Source of the DNA: Spirilliplanes yamanashiensis | GTDB lineage: Bacteria > Actinomycetota > Actinomycetes > Mycobacteriales > Micromonosporaceae | Direction of reading: 5' to 3' | DNA: 64,000 nt | Assembly: GCF_016863475.1 (NCBI RefSeq) | Contig: NZ_BOOY01000039.1 | Span: forward strand, 1 to 64,000 | Shown here: positions 27,270 through 34,818 of the stretch, in pieces | Numbering within the stretch: position 1 is the first letter of the stretch | Layout: each line of letters starts with the position of its first letter | Position numbers and translations under genes: made by a program | Notes under the pieces: generated by a model | What the model saw: only the letters and a program-made list of their open reading frames with translations | The model's database searches: none | Told to the model about the DNA's origin: nothing

Positions 27270-27980
27270 TCAGTAGCCGCCGTCGGCGGGGGCGGCGCCA
27301 GCCGCCGCCGGGGCGCCGTGGGCCTCGCGGTGGGCCGCGTCGTCGAGGATGGCGGCGGTGGCGGTGGCGCCGAACCGGGTGACGCCGATCGCGGCCATGG
27401 CCAGCAGGGTGTCGAGGGTGCGGACGCCGCCGGCCGCCTTGACGCCGACGTGCGGCGACACGGTGGCGCGCATGAGGGCCAGGTCGTCCATCGTGGCGCC
27501 GCCGGGCGCGAAGCCGGTGGACGTCTTGACGAAGTGGGCGCCCGCCCGTTCGGCGGCCCGGCAGCCGGCCGCGATCTGGTCGGCGGTCAGGTAGGCGTTC
27601 TCCAGGATGACCTTGACGGTGGCGCCGGCGGCGGCGTCGACGACGGCGCGGATGTCGGCCTCGACGTCGGCCAGGTCGCCGGAGCGCAGCCATCCGATGT
27701 TGACGACCATGTCGACCTCGGCGGCGCCCTGGGCGACGGCGAGCGCGGCCTCCGCGGCCTTGGTGGCGGTGGCGCTGCTGCCGTGCGGGAAGCCGGCGAC
27801 GGTGCCGACGAGCACGCCGGTGCCGCGCAGCAGGCCGGCGGCGAGCGGGACGTCGGCGGGCCGCACGCAGACGGACGCGACGCCGTACCGGGCGGCGAGC
27901 GCGCAGCCCTCGCGCACCTCGGCCTCGGTCAGCTCGGGGCGCAGCAGGGAGTGGTCGATCAGTTTGGCGATGGAGGTCAT
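27270..27980 (-). CDS. deoC: Deoxyribose-phosphate aldolase
   Basis: Cleaves 2-deoxyribose 5-phosphate to glyceraldehyde 3-phosphate and acetaldehyde in deoxynucleoside catabolism. The 236 residues carry the class I aldolase residues: Schiff-base Lys152 in VKTSTGF, Lys181 in VGVKAAGG and Asp90 in EVDMV. A short Ala/Gly-rich tail follows. It is divergent from a GntR-family regulator, with tandem palindromes between the two genes, so it is very likely under that regulator's control. Confidence 0.95.
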   Translation of the reverse strand: MTSIAKLIDHSLLRPELTEAEVREGCALAARYGVASVCVRPADVPLAAGLLRGTGVLVGTVAGFPHGSSATATKAAEAALAVAQGAAEVDMVVNIGWLRSGDLADVEADIRAVVDAAAGATVKVILENAYLTADQIAAGCRAAERAGAHFVKTSTGFAPGGATMDDLALMRATVSPHVGVKAAGGVRTLDTLLAMAAIGVTRFGATATAAILDDAAHREAHGAPAAAGAAPADGGY

Positions 27981-27994
27981 GGCGGGAGCGTAGC

Positions 27995-28020
27995 TGTCTA
28001 GACAACCGCCTGTCTAGACA
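27995..28020. promoter_or_regulatory. Tandem GntR-type operators between deoC and gntR
   Basis: Two perfect copies of the palindrome TGTCTAGACA (27995-28004 and 28011-28020), 16 bp apart, lie in the 58-bp gap between the divergent starts. The form matches known HutC/GntR-subfamily operators (GTCTAGAC core). They overlap the likely promoter of gntR (TACGAT at 28027-28032) and sit just before deoC. Confidence 0.75.
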
Positions 28021-28038
28021 GGCCGCTACGATGGTGCG

Positions 28039-28743
28039 GTGCCCCACTACCAGCGCATCGAGCAGGCCCTGCGTGCCGTCGTCGCGCAGGCGCGGCCGCA
28101 CGACCCGCTGCCCTCGGAGCCCGACCTCGCCCGCACGCACGGCGTCAGCCGGATGACGGCCCGCGCCGCCGTCACCCGGCTCGTCGACGACGGCCTCGCC
28201 TACCGCGTCCCCGGGCGCGGCACGTTCGTCGCCGTGCCCGCGTCGCCGCGCCGGGCCGACACGCTGCTGCGGTTCACCGACGAGATGCGCCGGCAGGGCC
28301 GCACGCCGTCGTCGCGGGTGGTGTCGGCCGGCACCCGGCCGGCCACCCCGGCCGAGGCCGACCGGCTGCGGCTGCGCGCCGGGTCGCGCGTCGTGTCCGT
28401 GCAGCGGGTACGCCTCGCCGACGGCGAGCCCGTCGCCACCGAGACGGCGGTGTTCCCCGGCGACCTCGCCGCGGTCCTCGACGCCGACCTGGCCGGCGGC
28501 TCGCTGCACGAGGCCGTGACGGCGCTCGGCCGCACCCCGGCCCGGGGCACCGCCACGCTGACCGCGCGGCCGGCCACCGCCGGCGACGCCGCCCTGCTCG
28601 GCGTCGCCGCGGGCTCGGCGCTGCTGGTCGAGCGGCGGCTCATCGTCGACGAGCGCGACGAGCCCCTCGAACTCACCGAGAGCCGGTACGCGGGGGAGCG
28701 GTACAGCCTGGACGTCTCCTTCGGCGTCGAGGCGCCCGCCTGA
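28039..28743 (+). CDS. GntR-family (HutC/UTRA) transcription regulator
   Basis: A 234-residue repressor type. The N-terminal winged helix (about 1-65: LPSEPDLARTHGVSRMTARAAVTRLVDDGLAYRVPGRGTFV) is followed by a UTRA ligand-binding domain (about 85-225). The effector is unknown; deoxyribose phosphate or a related sugar is plausible given divergent deoC. The hexamer TACGAT lies 6 nt upstream of the GTG at 28039 and no ribosome site is present, so a leaderless start is likely. Confidence 0.9.
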   Translation: MPHYQRIEQALRAVVAQARPHDPLPSEPDLARTHGVSRMTARAAVTRLVDDGLAYRVPGRGTFVAVPASPRRADTLLRFTDEMRRQGRTPSSRVVSAGTRPATPAEADRLRLRAGSRVVSVQRVRLADGEPVATETAVFPGDLAAVLDADLAGGSLHEAVTALGRTPARGTATLTARPATAGDAALLGVAAGSALLVERRLIVDERDEPLELTESRYAGERYSLDVSFGVEAPA

Positions 28744-28750
28744 CCGGCCC

Positions 28751-29815
28751 CTACGCCCGCCGGAACCGGGCCACCGACACCGCCGCCGGGACGTCGCCGC
28801 CGGCCACCGACGCGGCGACCAGCCGGGCCAGCTCCGGCGCGGTCTGGATGCCGTACCCGCCCTGGCCCGCCAGCCACCACAGGCCCGGCGCCGCCGGGTC
28901 GGGGCCGGCCACCGGGTTGCGGTCCGGCGCGAACGTGCGCAGCCCCGCCCACGCCGTCACCACCGAGCGCAGGCCCAGCGTGGTGGCCGCGTTGACCCGC
29001 TCGATCGCCAGGGCGACGTCCAGCTCGTCGGGGCGGGCGTCGCACGGCTCGCTCGGCGTCTCGTCGGCGGGCGACAGCAGCACGCCCGCACCCTCCGGCC
29101 GGAAGTAGAACGTCTCGGCCACGTCCGACACCAGCGGCCACGTCCGGTCGACGCCGTCCGCCCGGGCCACCGCCGCCGTGCGGCGCAGCGGCCGCAGGCC
29201 CACCGGGGGCGCGCCCAGCGCCGCCGCCACCGGGTCGGCCCACGCGCCCGCCGCGTTCACCACGGCGGCCGCCGCCACCGGGCCGGCGGCGGTGTCCAGC
29301 ACCCAGCGGCCACCGGTGTGCCGCCCGGCCAGCACGCGGGCGCCGAGCAGCACCCGCACCCCGTCGCGGCGTGCGGCGCCGAGGTAGTGCTGGTGCAGGC
29401 CGAGGACGTCGATCTCCAGCGCCCGGGGCTCCAGCAGGGCGCCCGCGCACCACGACGACCGCAGCGCCGGGCACAGCGCCACCGCCTCGTCCGGCGACAG
29501 CGGCACCAGCGCCGGCTGCTCCCGGGCCAGGGCGGCGAGCCGGTCGAGCCCGTCCGCGCCGGCCACCCACAGCAGCGGGCGTGGCGTCAGCAGCGTCCCC
29601 ACCGCGTCGAGGAACGCGCGGCCCGCGGCGGTGAGCGCCCGCACGTCCGGCCCGCCGTAGCTCTCCAGGAACATCGCGGCCGACCGCCCGGTCGTGTGGT
29701 ACGCGGGCTCGGCCTCCTGCTCCAGCACCACCACGGAGCGGTGGCCGGACAGCTCGGCCGCCACGGACACCCCGGCGATCCCCGCCCCGACGACGGCCAC
29801 GTCAGCCTCGATCAT
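28751..29815 (-). CDS. FAD-dependent amino-acid oxidoreductase (DAO family, D-arginine dehydrogenase-like)
   Basis: A 354-residue flavoprotein. The FAD-binding Rossmann motif is at the N-terminus (VAVVGAGIAGVSVAAELS, residues 6-23), followed by VVVLEQE and the YHTTGRSAAMF segment shared with D-arginine dehydrogenase-type enzymes; GQGGYGIQTAPEL lies near the C-terminus. The likely reaction is oxidation of an amino or imino acid. It converges with gntR and lies downstream of a kinase relic on the same strand, whose 3' part it appears to have cut off. Confidence 0.88.
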   Translation of the reverse strand: MIEADVAVVGAGIAGVSVAAELSGHRSVVVLEQEAEPAYHTTGRSAAMFLESYGGPDVRALTAAGRAFLDAVGTLLTPRPLLWVAGADGLDRLAALAREQPALVPLSPDEAVALCPALRSSWCAGALLEPRALEIDVLGLHQHYLGAARRDGVRVLLGARVLAGRHTGGRWVLDTAAGPVAAAAVVNAAGAWADPVAAALGAPPVGLRPLRRTAAVARADGVDRTWPLVSDVAETFYFRPEGAGVLLSPADETPSEPCDARPDELDVALAIERVNAATTLGLRSVVTAWAGLRTFAPDRNPVAGPDPAAPGLWWLAGQGGYGIQTAPELARLVAASVAGGDVPAAVSVARFRRA

Positions 29816-30141
29816 GCCCCCAGTGTGCCGCCCGGCGCGCCGAGGCCGAAGTGCCGCTCGACCCGGCGGGCGGGCAGCAGGTCGGCGCCCTCCACGACGC
29901 CCGGCCCGGCGGGCGGCGCAGGCGGTCGCGGGTGCTCAGGGCCGTCAGCTCGGTGTGCGCGGGCAGGCCGTGGCCCGCCATCCGCGCGAGGCGGTCCGCG
30001 GCGCCCGCGTCGCACTCGACGTGCCGCAGCCCGTGCCGCGACGGAGCTCTTGCCCGCGCAGGGCGACCCGCCGATCCAGTACACGCGCCCCCCGTCCCCA
30101 CGTCGGGAGCAGGCGCCTTCGTAGGGCGCCCGGTGCGCCAT
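29816..30141 (-). pseudogene. P-loop kinase-like gene relic
   Basis: From ATG 30141 the frame encodes a Walker A loop (YWIGGSPCAGKSS, about residues 23-35), then shifts frame to RHGLRHVECDAGAADRLARM and shifts again to VVEGADLLPARRV before the sequence ends at the FAD oxidoreductase gene. Intact relatives of this P-loop kinase type continue for about another 100 residues, which are missing. So the gene carries at least two frameshifts and a 3' truncation. Its 5' end also touches the divergent GNAT gene. Confidence 0.65.
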
Positions 30142-30151
30142 GATGGCGGCC

Positions 30152-30595
30152 ATGGACGTCGACCTCGTGCCCGTCACCGCGGCCAACTGGCGGGCGTGCG
30201 CCGCGCTGCGCGTGCGCCCGGACCAGGAGCGGTTCGTCAGCCCGGTGACGTACTACCTGTGCCTGTGCCACTACGGCGACGTCTGGCACCCGCTGGCGAT
30301 CACCCGCGACGGCGTCGTGGCCGGGTTCGTCATGTGGGGCGTCGACGACGATCGCAGCCGCTGGATCGGCGGCCTCGTCGTGGACGCCGCGCACCAGCGG
30401 GCCGGGCTCGGCCGGGCCGCCGTCGAACGGCTGGTGGAGCGGTTCGCGGCCGAGCCGGACTGCCCCGGGGCGGCGCTGAGCTATCAGCCCGCGAACACGG
30501 GCGCCCGGGCGCTGTACGCGTCGCTGGGCTTCGCCGAGACCGGCGAGGTGGAGGACGACGAGGTGGTCGCCCGCCGTCCGTTCGCCCGCGGCTGA
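30152..30595 (+). CDS. GNAT-family N-acetyltransferase
   Basis: A 147-residue acetyltransferase. The acetyl-CoA-binding motif is seen as WIGGLVVDAAHQRAGLGRAAVERLV, followed by a C-terminal NTGARALYASLGF helix and strand. The N-terminal VPVTAANWRACAALRV resembles GNAT proteins annotated as spermidine or small-molecule acetyltransferases; the substrate is unknown. ATG at 30152 fits the usual N-terminus; 30140 and 30143 are in-frame alternatives that would overlap the kinase relic. Confidence 0.85.
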   Translation: MDVDLVPVTAANWRACAALRVRPDQERFVSPVTYYLCLCHYGDVWHPLAITRDGVVAGFVMWGVDDDRSRWIGGLVVDAAHQRAGLGRAAVERLVERFAAEPDCPGAALSYQPANTGARALYASLGFAETGEVEDDEVVARRPFARG

Positions 30596-30598
30596 GGC

Positions 30599-31456
30599 TC
30601 AGGCGGTGGCGCGTTCCGCGGCCGTGATGGCGTTGCGGAACAGCATCGCGACCGTGGTGGGGCCGACGCCGCCGACGCGCGGGGTGATCGCGCCCGCGAC
30701 CGCCTCGCACGACTCGTCGACGTCGGGCAGCAGGCGGCGGCCCTCGTAGCGGACGCCGCCGCCGATGACGACGCCGCCCGGCTTGACGTGCTCGGGCTGG
30801 ATGATGCCGGGGACGCCCGCCGCCGCGATGAGGATGTCGGCGCGCTGCGTGTAGCGCGGCCAGTCCTTGACCCCGGTGTGCACGACGGTGACGGCGGCGT
30901 TGGCGGTGGGGCGCTTCTGGGCCAGCAGCAGGGCGAGCGGGCGGCCGAGCGTGGCGCCGCGGCCGAGGATGACGACCTCGCGGCCCGCGACCGGGATCTC
31001 GTGGTGGGCCAGCAGCGCCTCGATGCCGGCCGGGGTGCACGGCAGCGGGCCCGGCATGCCCAGCGCGAGCCGGCCCATGTTGAGCGGGTGCATGCCGTCG
31101 ACGTCCTTGTCGGGGTCGAGGGCGCCCAGGGCGGCGTCGTAGTCGAGGTGGCCCGGGATCGGGTACTGGATGAGCACGCCGTGCACGTCGCGGTCGTCGT
31201 TGAACTGCTCCACGACCTTCAGCACGTCCGCCTGCGACGCCGAGGCCGGCAGGTGCTCGTGCGGGGACACGAAGCCCAGCTCGGCCGCCTGGCGCTGCTT
31301 GATGCGGATGTAGCCGGCGCTGGCGTCGTCGTCGCCCACCAGGATCGTGGCGAGGCTCGGGGCGACGCCGCGCGCGCGCAGGGCGGCGGCGCGCTCCGAC
31401 ACGTCGCGCAGGATCTCGTCGGCGACAGGCTTACCGGGCAGCAGGCGAGCAGACAT
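30599..31456 (-). CDS. folD: Bifunctional methylenetetrahydrofolate dehydrogenase/cyclohydrolase
   Basis: Interconverts 5,10-methylene-, methenyl- and 10-formyl-tetrahydrofolate in one-carbon metabolism. The 285 residues match the family. The active-site Tyr49/Lys53 pair lies in ASAGYIRIKQRQAAELG, DKDVDGMHPLNMGRL is the substrate-binding loop and VILGRGATLGRPLALLL the NADP-binding site. The usual GxSxxVG glycine pattern appears as GRGATLG. It ends 4 bp from the convergent GNAT gene. Confidence 0.96.
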   Translation of the reverse strand: MSARLLPGKPVADEILRDVSERAAALRARGVAPSLATILVGDDDASAGYIRIKQRQAAELGFVSPHEHLPASASQADVLKVVEQFNDDRDVHGVLIQYPIPGHLDYDAALGALDPDKDVDGMHPLNMGRLALGMPGPLPCTPAGIEALLAHHEIPVAGREVVILGRGATLGRPLALLLAQKRPTANAAVTVVHTGVKDWPRYTQRADILIAAAGVPGIIQPEHVKPGGVVIGGGVRYEGRRLLPDVDESCEAVAGAITPRVGGVGPTTVAMLFRNAITAAERATA

Positions 31457-31494
31457 GCCGCTCACTATTTCAAACCGCCGGCGGCGGCCCGCAG

Positions 31495-32694
31495 TCAGTC
31501 GTCCAGGGCCGCGTACACGGTGGCGAAGAAGTCGGAGCGGATCGGCGGCGGCTCGGGGGAGTCCCACATCTTCTGGGTGAGCAGGATCGCCACCGTGTCC
31601 TCGCCGGGGTCGTTCGCCCAGCACGAGCCGAGGCCGCCGTCCCAGCCGTACGCGCCGGGGCTGAGCGCGGGGGTGTCGCGGCGGGTGACCACCGACACCC
31701 CGTAGCCGTAGCCGTGGTTGTCGAACAGGCCGGGGCCGGTGCGGGCCTTCTGGGCGGGCGTGAGCTGGTCGCTGGTCATGGCCTCGACGGAGTGCCGGGA
31801 CAGCAGCCGGCCGCCGGGGTGCCGGCCGCGGGCGAGCAGCATGTGCGCGAACGCCAGGTAGTCGTCGACGGTGGAGACGAGGTCGGCGCCGCCGTCGGGG
31901 AAGGCCGGGGTCTCGCGCCAGCGGCTGTCGTCGACGCCGTCGTAGACGCCGAGCCCGCCCGCGCCGTCGTTCAGGTAGACGGTGGCCAGGCGGCCCAGCT
32001 TGGCCTCGGGCACGGCGAAGCCGGTGTCGTGCATGCCGAGCGGCTCGAAGACCCGGTCCTGCAGGAACGACTCGAAGCTCTGGCCGGCGGCCCGCTCGAC
32101 GAGCGCGCCGAGGATGGTCGAGCCGGTGTGGTACATCCACTGCTCGCCGGGCTGGTGCATCAGCGGCAGCTCGGCGAAGCGGCGCAGCCACTCGGCCGCC
32201 TCGGGGGCGGGCGCGGACCGCGGCGGGCCGCCGGGCAGGCCGCTGTCGGCCAGCGCGTCCGCGATGGGGTACGCCCCGGGCGGGCCCATCAGCATGCCCG
32301 AGCCGGCGGTGAAGGTGAGCAGGTCGCGCACGGTGATCGGGCGGCGGGCGGGCTCGGTGTCGTCGAGGTCGGCGTCGAGGCGGGTGAGCACGCGGCGCCC
32401 GGCCAGCTCGGGCAGCAGCCGGTCGACCGGCTCGTCGAGGCGCAGCCGGCACTCCTCGGCGAGGATCAGCGTGGCGACCGCGGTGATCGGCTTGGTCATC
32501 GAGCTGATCCGGAAGATGGTGTCGCGCTTCATGGGGGCGCCGCCGACGGTGGCCGCGCCGACGACGTCGACGTAGCTCTCGCCGTGCCGGCTGACCGCCG
32601 TGACCAGGCCGGGGACGTCGCCGTTGCGGACGTGCGCGGCCATGACCTCGTGCATGCGGTCGAGGCCGGCCTTGGACAGACCCGAGGTGCTCAT
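31495..32694 (-). CDS. Serine hydrolase, beta-lactamase/esterase EstB-like
   Basis: A 399-residue class C beta-lactamase-fold hydrolase. The SxxK nucleophile motif is SMTK (Ser65, Lys68), and the second motif is YHT at 188-190, as in EstB-type esterases and D-aminopeptidase-like enzymes. No signal peptide, so it is cytosolic, which argues for an esterase rather than antibiotic resistance. The WGG-type third motif appears as GWDGGLGSCW. Lies 38 nt upstream of folD on the same strand. Confidence 0.9.
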   Translation of the reverse strand: MSTSGLSKAGLDRMHEVMAAHVRNGDVPGLVTAVSRHGESYVDVVGAATVGGAPMKRDTIFRISSMTKPITAVATLILAEECRLRLDEPVDRLLPELAGRRVLTRLDADLDDTEPARRPITVRDLLTFTAGSGMLMGPPGAYPIADALADSGLPGGPPRSAPAPEAAEWLRRFAELPLMHQPGEQWMYHTGSTILGALVERAAGQSFESFLQDRVFEPLGMHDTGFAVPEAKLGRLATVYLNDGAGGLGVYDGVDDSRWRETPAFPDGGADLVSTVDDYLAFAHMLLARGRHPGGRLLSRHSVEAMTSDQLTPAQKARTGPGLFDNHGYGYGVSVVTRRDTPALSPGAYGWDGGLGSCWANDPGEDTVAILLTQKMWDSPEPPPIRSDFFATVYAALDD

Positions 32695-32827
32695 CGGCGG
32701 ACTCCCGTCGTCGTCGTGCCTCCATGCTCTCGCACCGGCCCGCCGCGGCTGCGCCCTTTTACTCATCCCGGGCCCGGGGCGTCCGAACTGTCCGGCGCCA
32801 CGGCCCACGACACCGGAGGGAGGCGCC

Positions 32828-33688
32828 GTGCCGGCTCGCCGCCGACCCGCCCGCCTGTACGTCGGGGCCGACCGCACCGCCGTCGTCGTCACGCCGCGCC
32901 CGCCGAAGCTGCGCACCGGGCGGGCCGTGCGCCGCCGGCACGGGGCGTTCGTCGAGGTCGTGCCCGTGCCGCCGGGCGGGCCGAGCCTGCGCGGCATCGC
33001 GGTGCCGCTGGTCACCTTCGTCGGCGCGCTCAACCTGCTGCTGGTCAACCTGGGCCTGGCCTGGTACCTGCCGGCGGCCGTGAGCGTCGTGGTGCTGGTG
33101 GTGGTGGCGCAGGCGCTGCACCGCGCCAACTCGCCCGGCACGTTCGCCGCCCCCGCCGACGGGCACCTGCTCAGCCACCCCGCCGACCGCGAGACGATGA
33201 CCCGCTGCGTCGCCGTGGCGCACCGCATCCGGCGGACGTGGCCCGCGCTGCGGCACATGATCGACCCGGCCGTGGCCGATCAGCAGCTGGCCCGCGCGCT
33301 GGCCGACCTGGCCGCCGTGCTGTCCCGGCGGGAGGAGATCCGCCGGCTGCGCGACGAGCTGGCCGCGGTGCGCGCCGACGGCCTCGGCGCCGACAGCTCC
33401 GCGGTCCGGGCCCTGCGCGAGCAGCGCGCCGAGGTGGACGCGCTGTGGCGGGACGCCGACGCCGAGGTGGAGCAGCACGCGGACCGGCTGCACGCGACCG
33501 CGCTGGCCGGCGAGCGCCTGATCCGCGAGCAGCAGGTGGCCGCGGCCGCCCGCGGCGCCGAGCGGGCCGTCGCCCGGCTCGCCCCGGGCCGCGCGGCCGC
33601 CGCCGACGGCGCCGCCGAGCAGCTGGCCGGGCGCACGGAGGCCGTGATCGCCGCCTACCGCGACCTGGCCGACCGCTACCCCGTCTAG
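32828..33688 (+). CDS. Membrane protein with coiled-coil domain, unknown
   Basis: A 286-residue protein I do not recognise. An Arg-rich N-terminus (1-50) is followed by two adjacent membrane helices (about 56-96: LVTFVGALNLLLVNLGLAWYL and AVSVVVLVVVAQAL) and a long charged helical region (about 115-270) with heptad-like Leu/Ala spacing. A strong GGAGGGAGG ribosome site supports the GTG at 32828. Its stop codon shares the CTAG at 33685-33688 with the stop of a small minus-strand gene. A structural or scaffold role is only a guess. Confidence 0.75.
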   Translation: MPARRRPARLYVGADRTAVVVTPRPPKLRTGRAVRRRHGAFVEVVPVPPGGPSLRGIAVPLVTFVGALNLLLVNLGLAWYLPAAVSVVVLVVVAQALHRANSPGTFAAPADGHLLSHPADRETMTRCVAVAHRIRRTWPALRHMIDPAVADQQLARALADLAAVLSRREEIRRLRDELAAVRADGLGADSSAVRALREQRAEVDALWRDADAEVEQHADRLHATALAGERLIREQQVAAAARGAERAVARLAPGRAAAADGAAEQLAGRTEAVIAAYRDLADRYPV

Positions 33689-33694
33689 AACGGG
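33677..33694. terminator. Small hairpin over convergent stop codons
   Basis: CCCCGT and ACGGGG pair around loop CTAGA, which contains the stop codons of both converging genes. A weak bidirectional terminator. Confidence 0.45.
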
Positions 33695-33849
33695 GCGCCG
33701 CGCACCGGCCGGTGCGTCCCGGCGGGCCGCGAACCGGCGGGCCGGGAGCCCACCGGGCGCGAGCCCGACGGCCGCGTCCCCGCGTACCGACGCACGCCGT
33801 GCGAAGACTCGACCGCGCTGGGTGATACCAGTACGTTGTGTGCTGACAT
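33685..33849 (-). CDS. Small basic repeat protein
   Basis: A 54-residue frame. The first 24 residues are ordinary (MSAHNVLVSPSAVESSHGV), and the C-terminal half repeats a GSRPxG / GSRPAG pentad-like unit rich in Arg, Pro and Ser, giving a strongly basic tail. Its TAG stop overlaps the stop of the convergent membrane-protein gene. Function unknown; a nucleic-acid-binding or modified peptide is a guess. No ribosome site is evident, so it could be a chance frame. Confidence 0.4.
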   Translation of the reverse strand: MSAHNVLVSPSAVESSHGVRRYAGTRPSGSRPVGSRPAGSRPAGTHRPVRGAPF

Positions 33850-33961
33850 GTGTGCCCCCGCCCACGCCAGGAAATCCGCCGCTACCAGCGTCAACGATCA
33901 CCTGGGCGGCGGGTCGGCGACACGCGCCGCGAATCGGGGCGACACGCCGGACTTGCCCGAT

Positions 33962-34585
33962 CTAGGCGGCGTGGCGCAGCCGGTGCGCCGGCCCGAACGC
34001 GTCCACCAGCAGCTCCTGGACGGCGTAGGGCTCCGGCAGCCGCCAGCGCACCTGCTCGGGCGTGACCGCCCAGCGGACCCGCCCCTCGGGCGCCCGGTTC
34101 GGCGGGGCCGGGATCCACGAACCGCGCCCGTGGCGCACCACGTCCAGGCAGTCCTCCAGCTCGGGGCGCAGCGGGTCGCCCGCCCGCACCAGGAACATCC
34201 ACCGGCCCACCGGGGTCACCGCGACGGGCCCCACGGCGAGGGCCCCCAGCCGGGCCGCGCCCAGGGCCCGGGCGCCGAGCTGCGCCGGCACGTCCAGCAC
34301 GTCGAACGCGGTGCCCGTCGCGAGCAGCACGGTGTGCGGGCGGTGCCGCCACCAGCCCGCCACCCGCGCCGGGTCGGCGGCGCCCGCCCGGTCCCAGCCG
34401 TCGAGGGCGGGGTGGCAGCCGGTGGTGAGGCAGCCGGCCCGGCCGCACACGTAGCGCGTCCCGGCCAGGTAGGCGCCCGGGATCACCGGCCAGCCGTGGG
34501 TGGCGTAGCGCAGGGCCACGCGCCGCAGCCGGGCGCGGTCGACCCCGGCGGGCGGGACGAAGGGCGGTCGGTCGGTCCACCGCAT
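33962..34585 (-). CDS. Prim-Pol-like (bifunctional DNA primase/polymerase) protein, probably degenerate
   Basis: A 207-residue protein resembling the N-terminal Prim-Pol domain of bifunctional primase/polymerases. Seen are GWPVIPG (31-37), a cysteine cluster YVCGRAGCLTTGCHP (45-59), WWRHRP and TVLLATG (85-91). In active Prim-Pols the strand after this carries a DxD metal site (LDVD or similar); here it reads FDVLDVPAQLG, so the second Asp is Pro and catalysis is doubtful. GGGGGTG precedes ATG 34585; a longer start at 34687 would overlap the divergent promoter. It is divergent from the XRE-flavoprotein operon. Confidence 0.7.
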   Translation of the reverse strand: MRWTDRPPFVPPAGVDRARLRRVALRYATHGWPVIPGAYLAGTRYVCGRAGCLTTGCHPALDGWDRAGAADPARVAGWWRHRPHTVLLATGTAFDVLDVPAQLGARALGAARLGALAVGPVAVTPVGRWMFLVRAGDPLRPELEDCLDVVRHGRGSWIPAPPNRAPEGRVRWAVTPEQVRWRLPEPYAVQELLVDAFGPAHRLRHAA

Positions 34586-34682
34586 GGTGCGCACCCCCTG
34601 GTCGTTCGGGTCGTCGCAGATCAGGCGAAGGATGCCGTCACCGGACGCGGCGTGCCTCGTTGCTCCAATGAGAAATGCTTTC

Positions 34683-34702
34683 TGCAACTTGCATGGGAAG
34701 TT
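34683..34702. promoter_or_regulatory. Inverted repeats in the primpol/XRE divergent region
   Basis: TGCAA-C-TTGCA (34683-34693) overlaps AACTT-N7-AAGTT (34686-34702) in an AT-richer patch between divergent genes. A candidate operator of the XRE regulator; not tested. Confidence 0.4.
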
Positions 34703-34818
34703 ACGAGAGTCGACGTGATCCCGGCCGCACAGGCTGTGCGAACAGCGCGGACGGGAGAAGCGGGACCGCGAGACAACGCCCGGCGGCAGGGGTCGCCGCC
34801 GGGTGATGGGGAGGCCCC

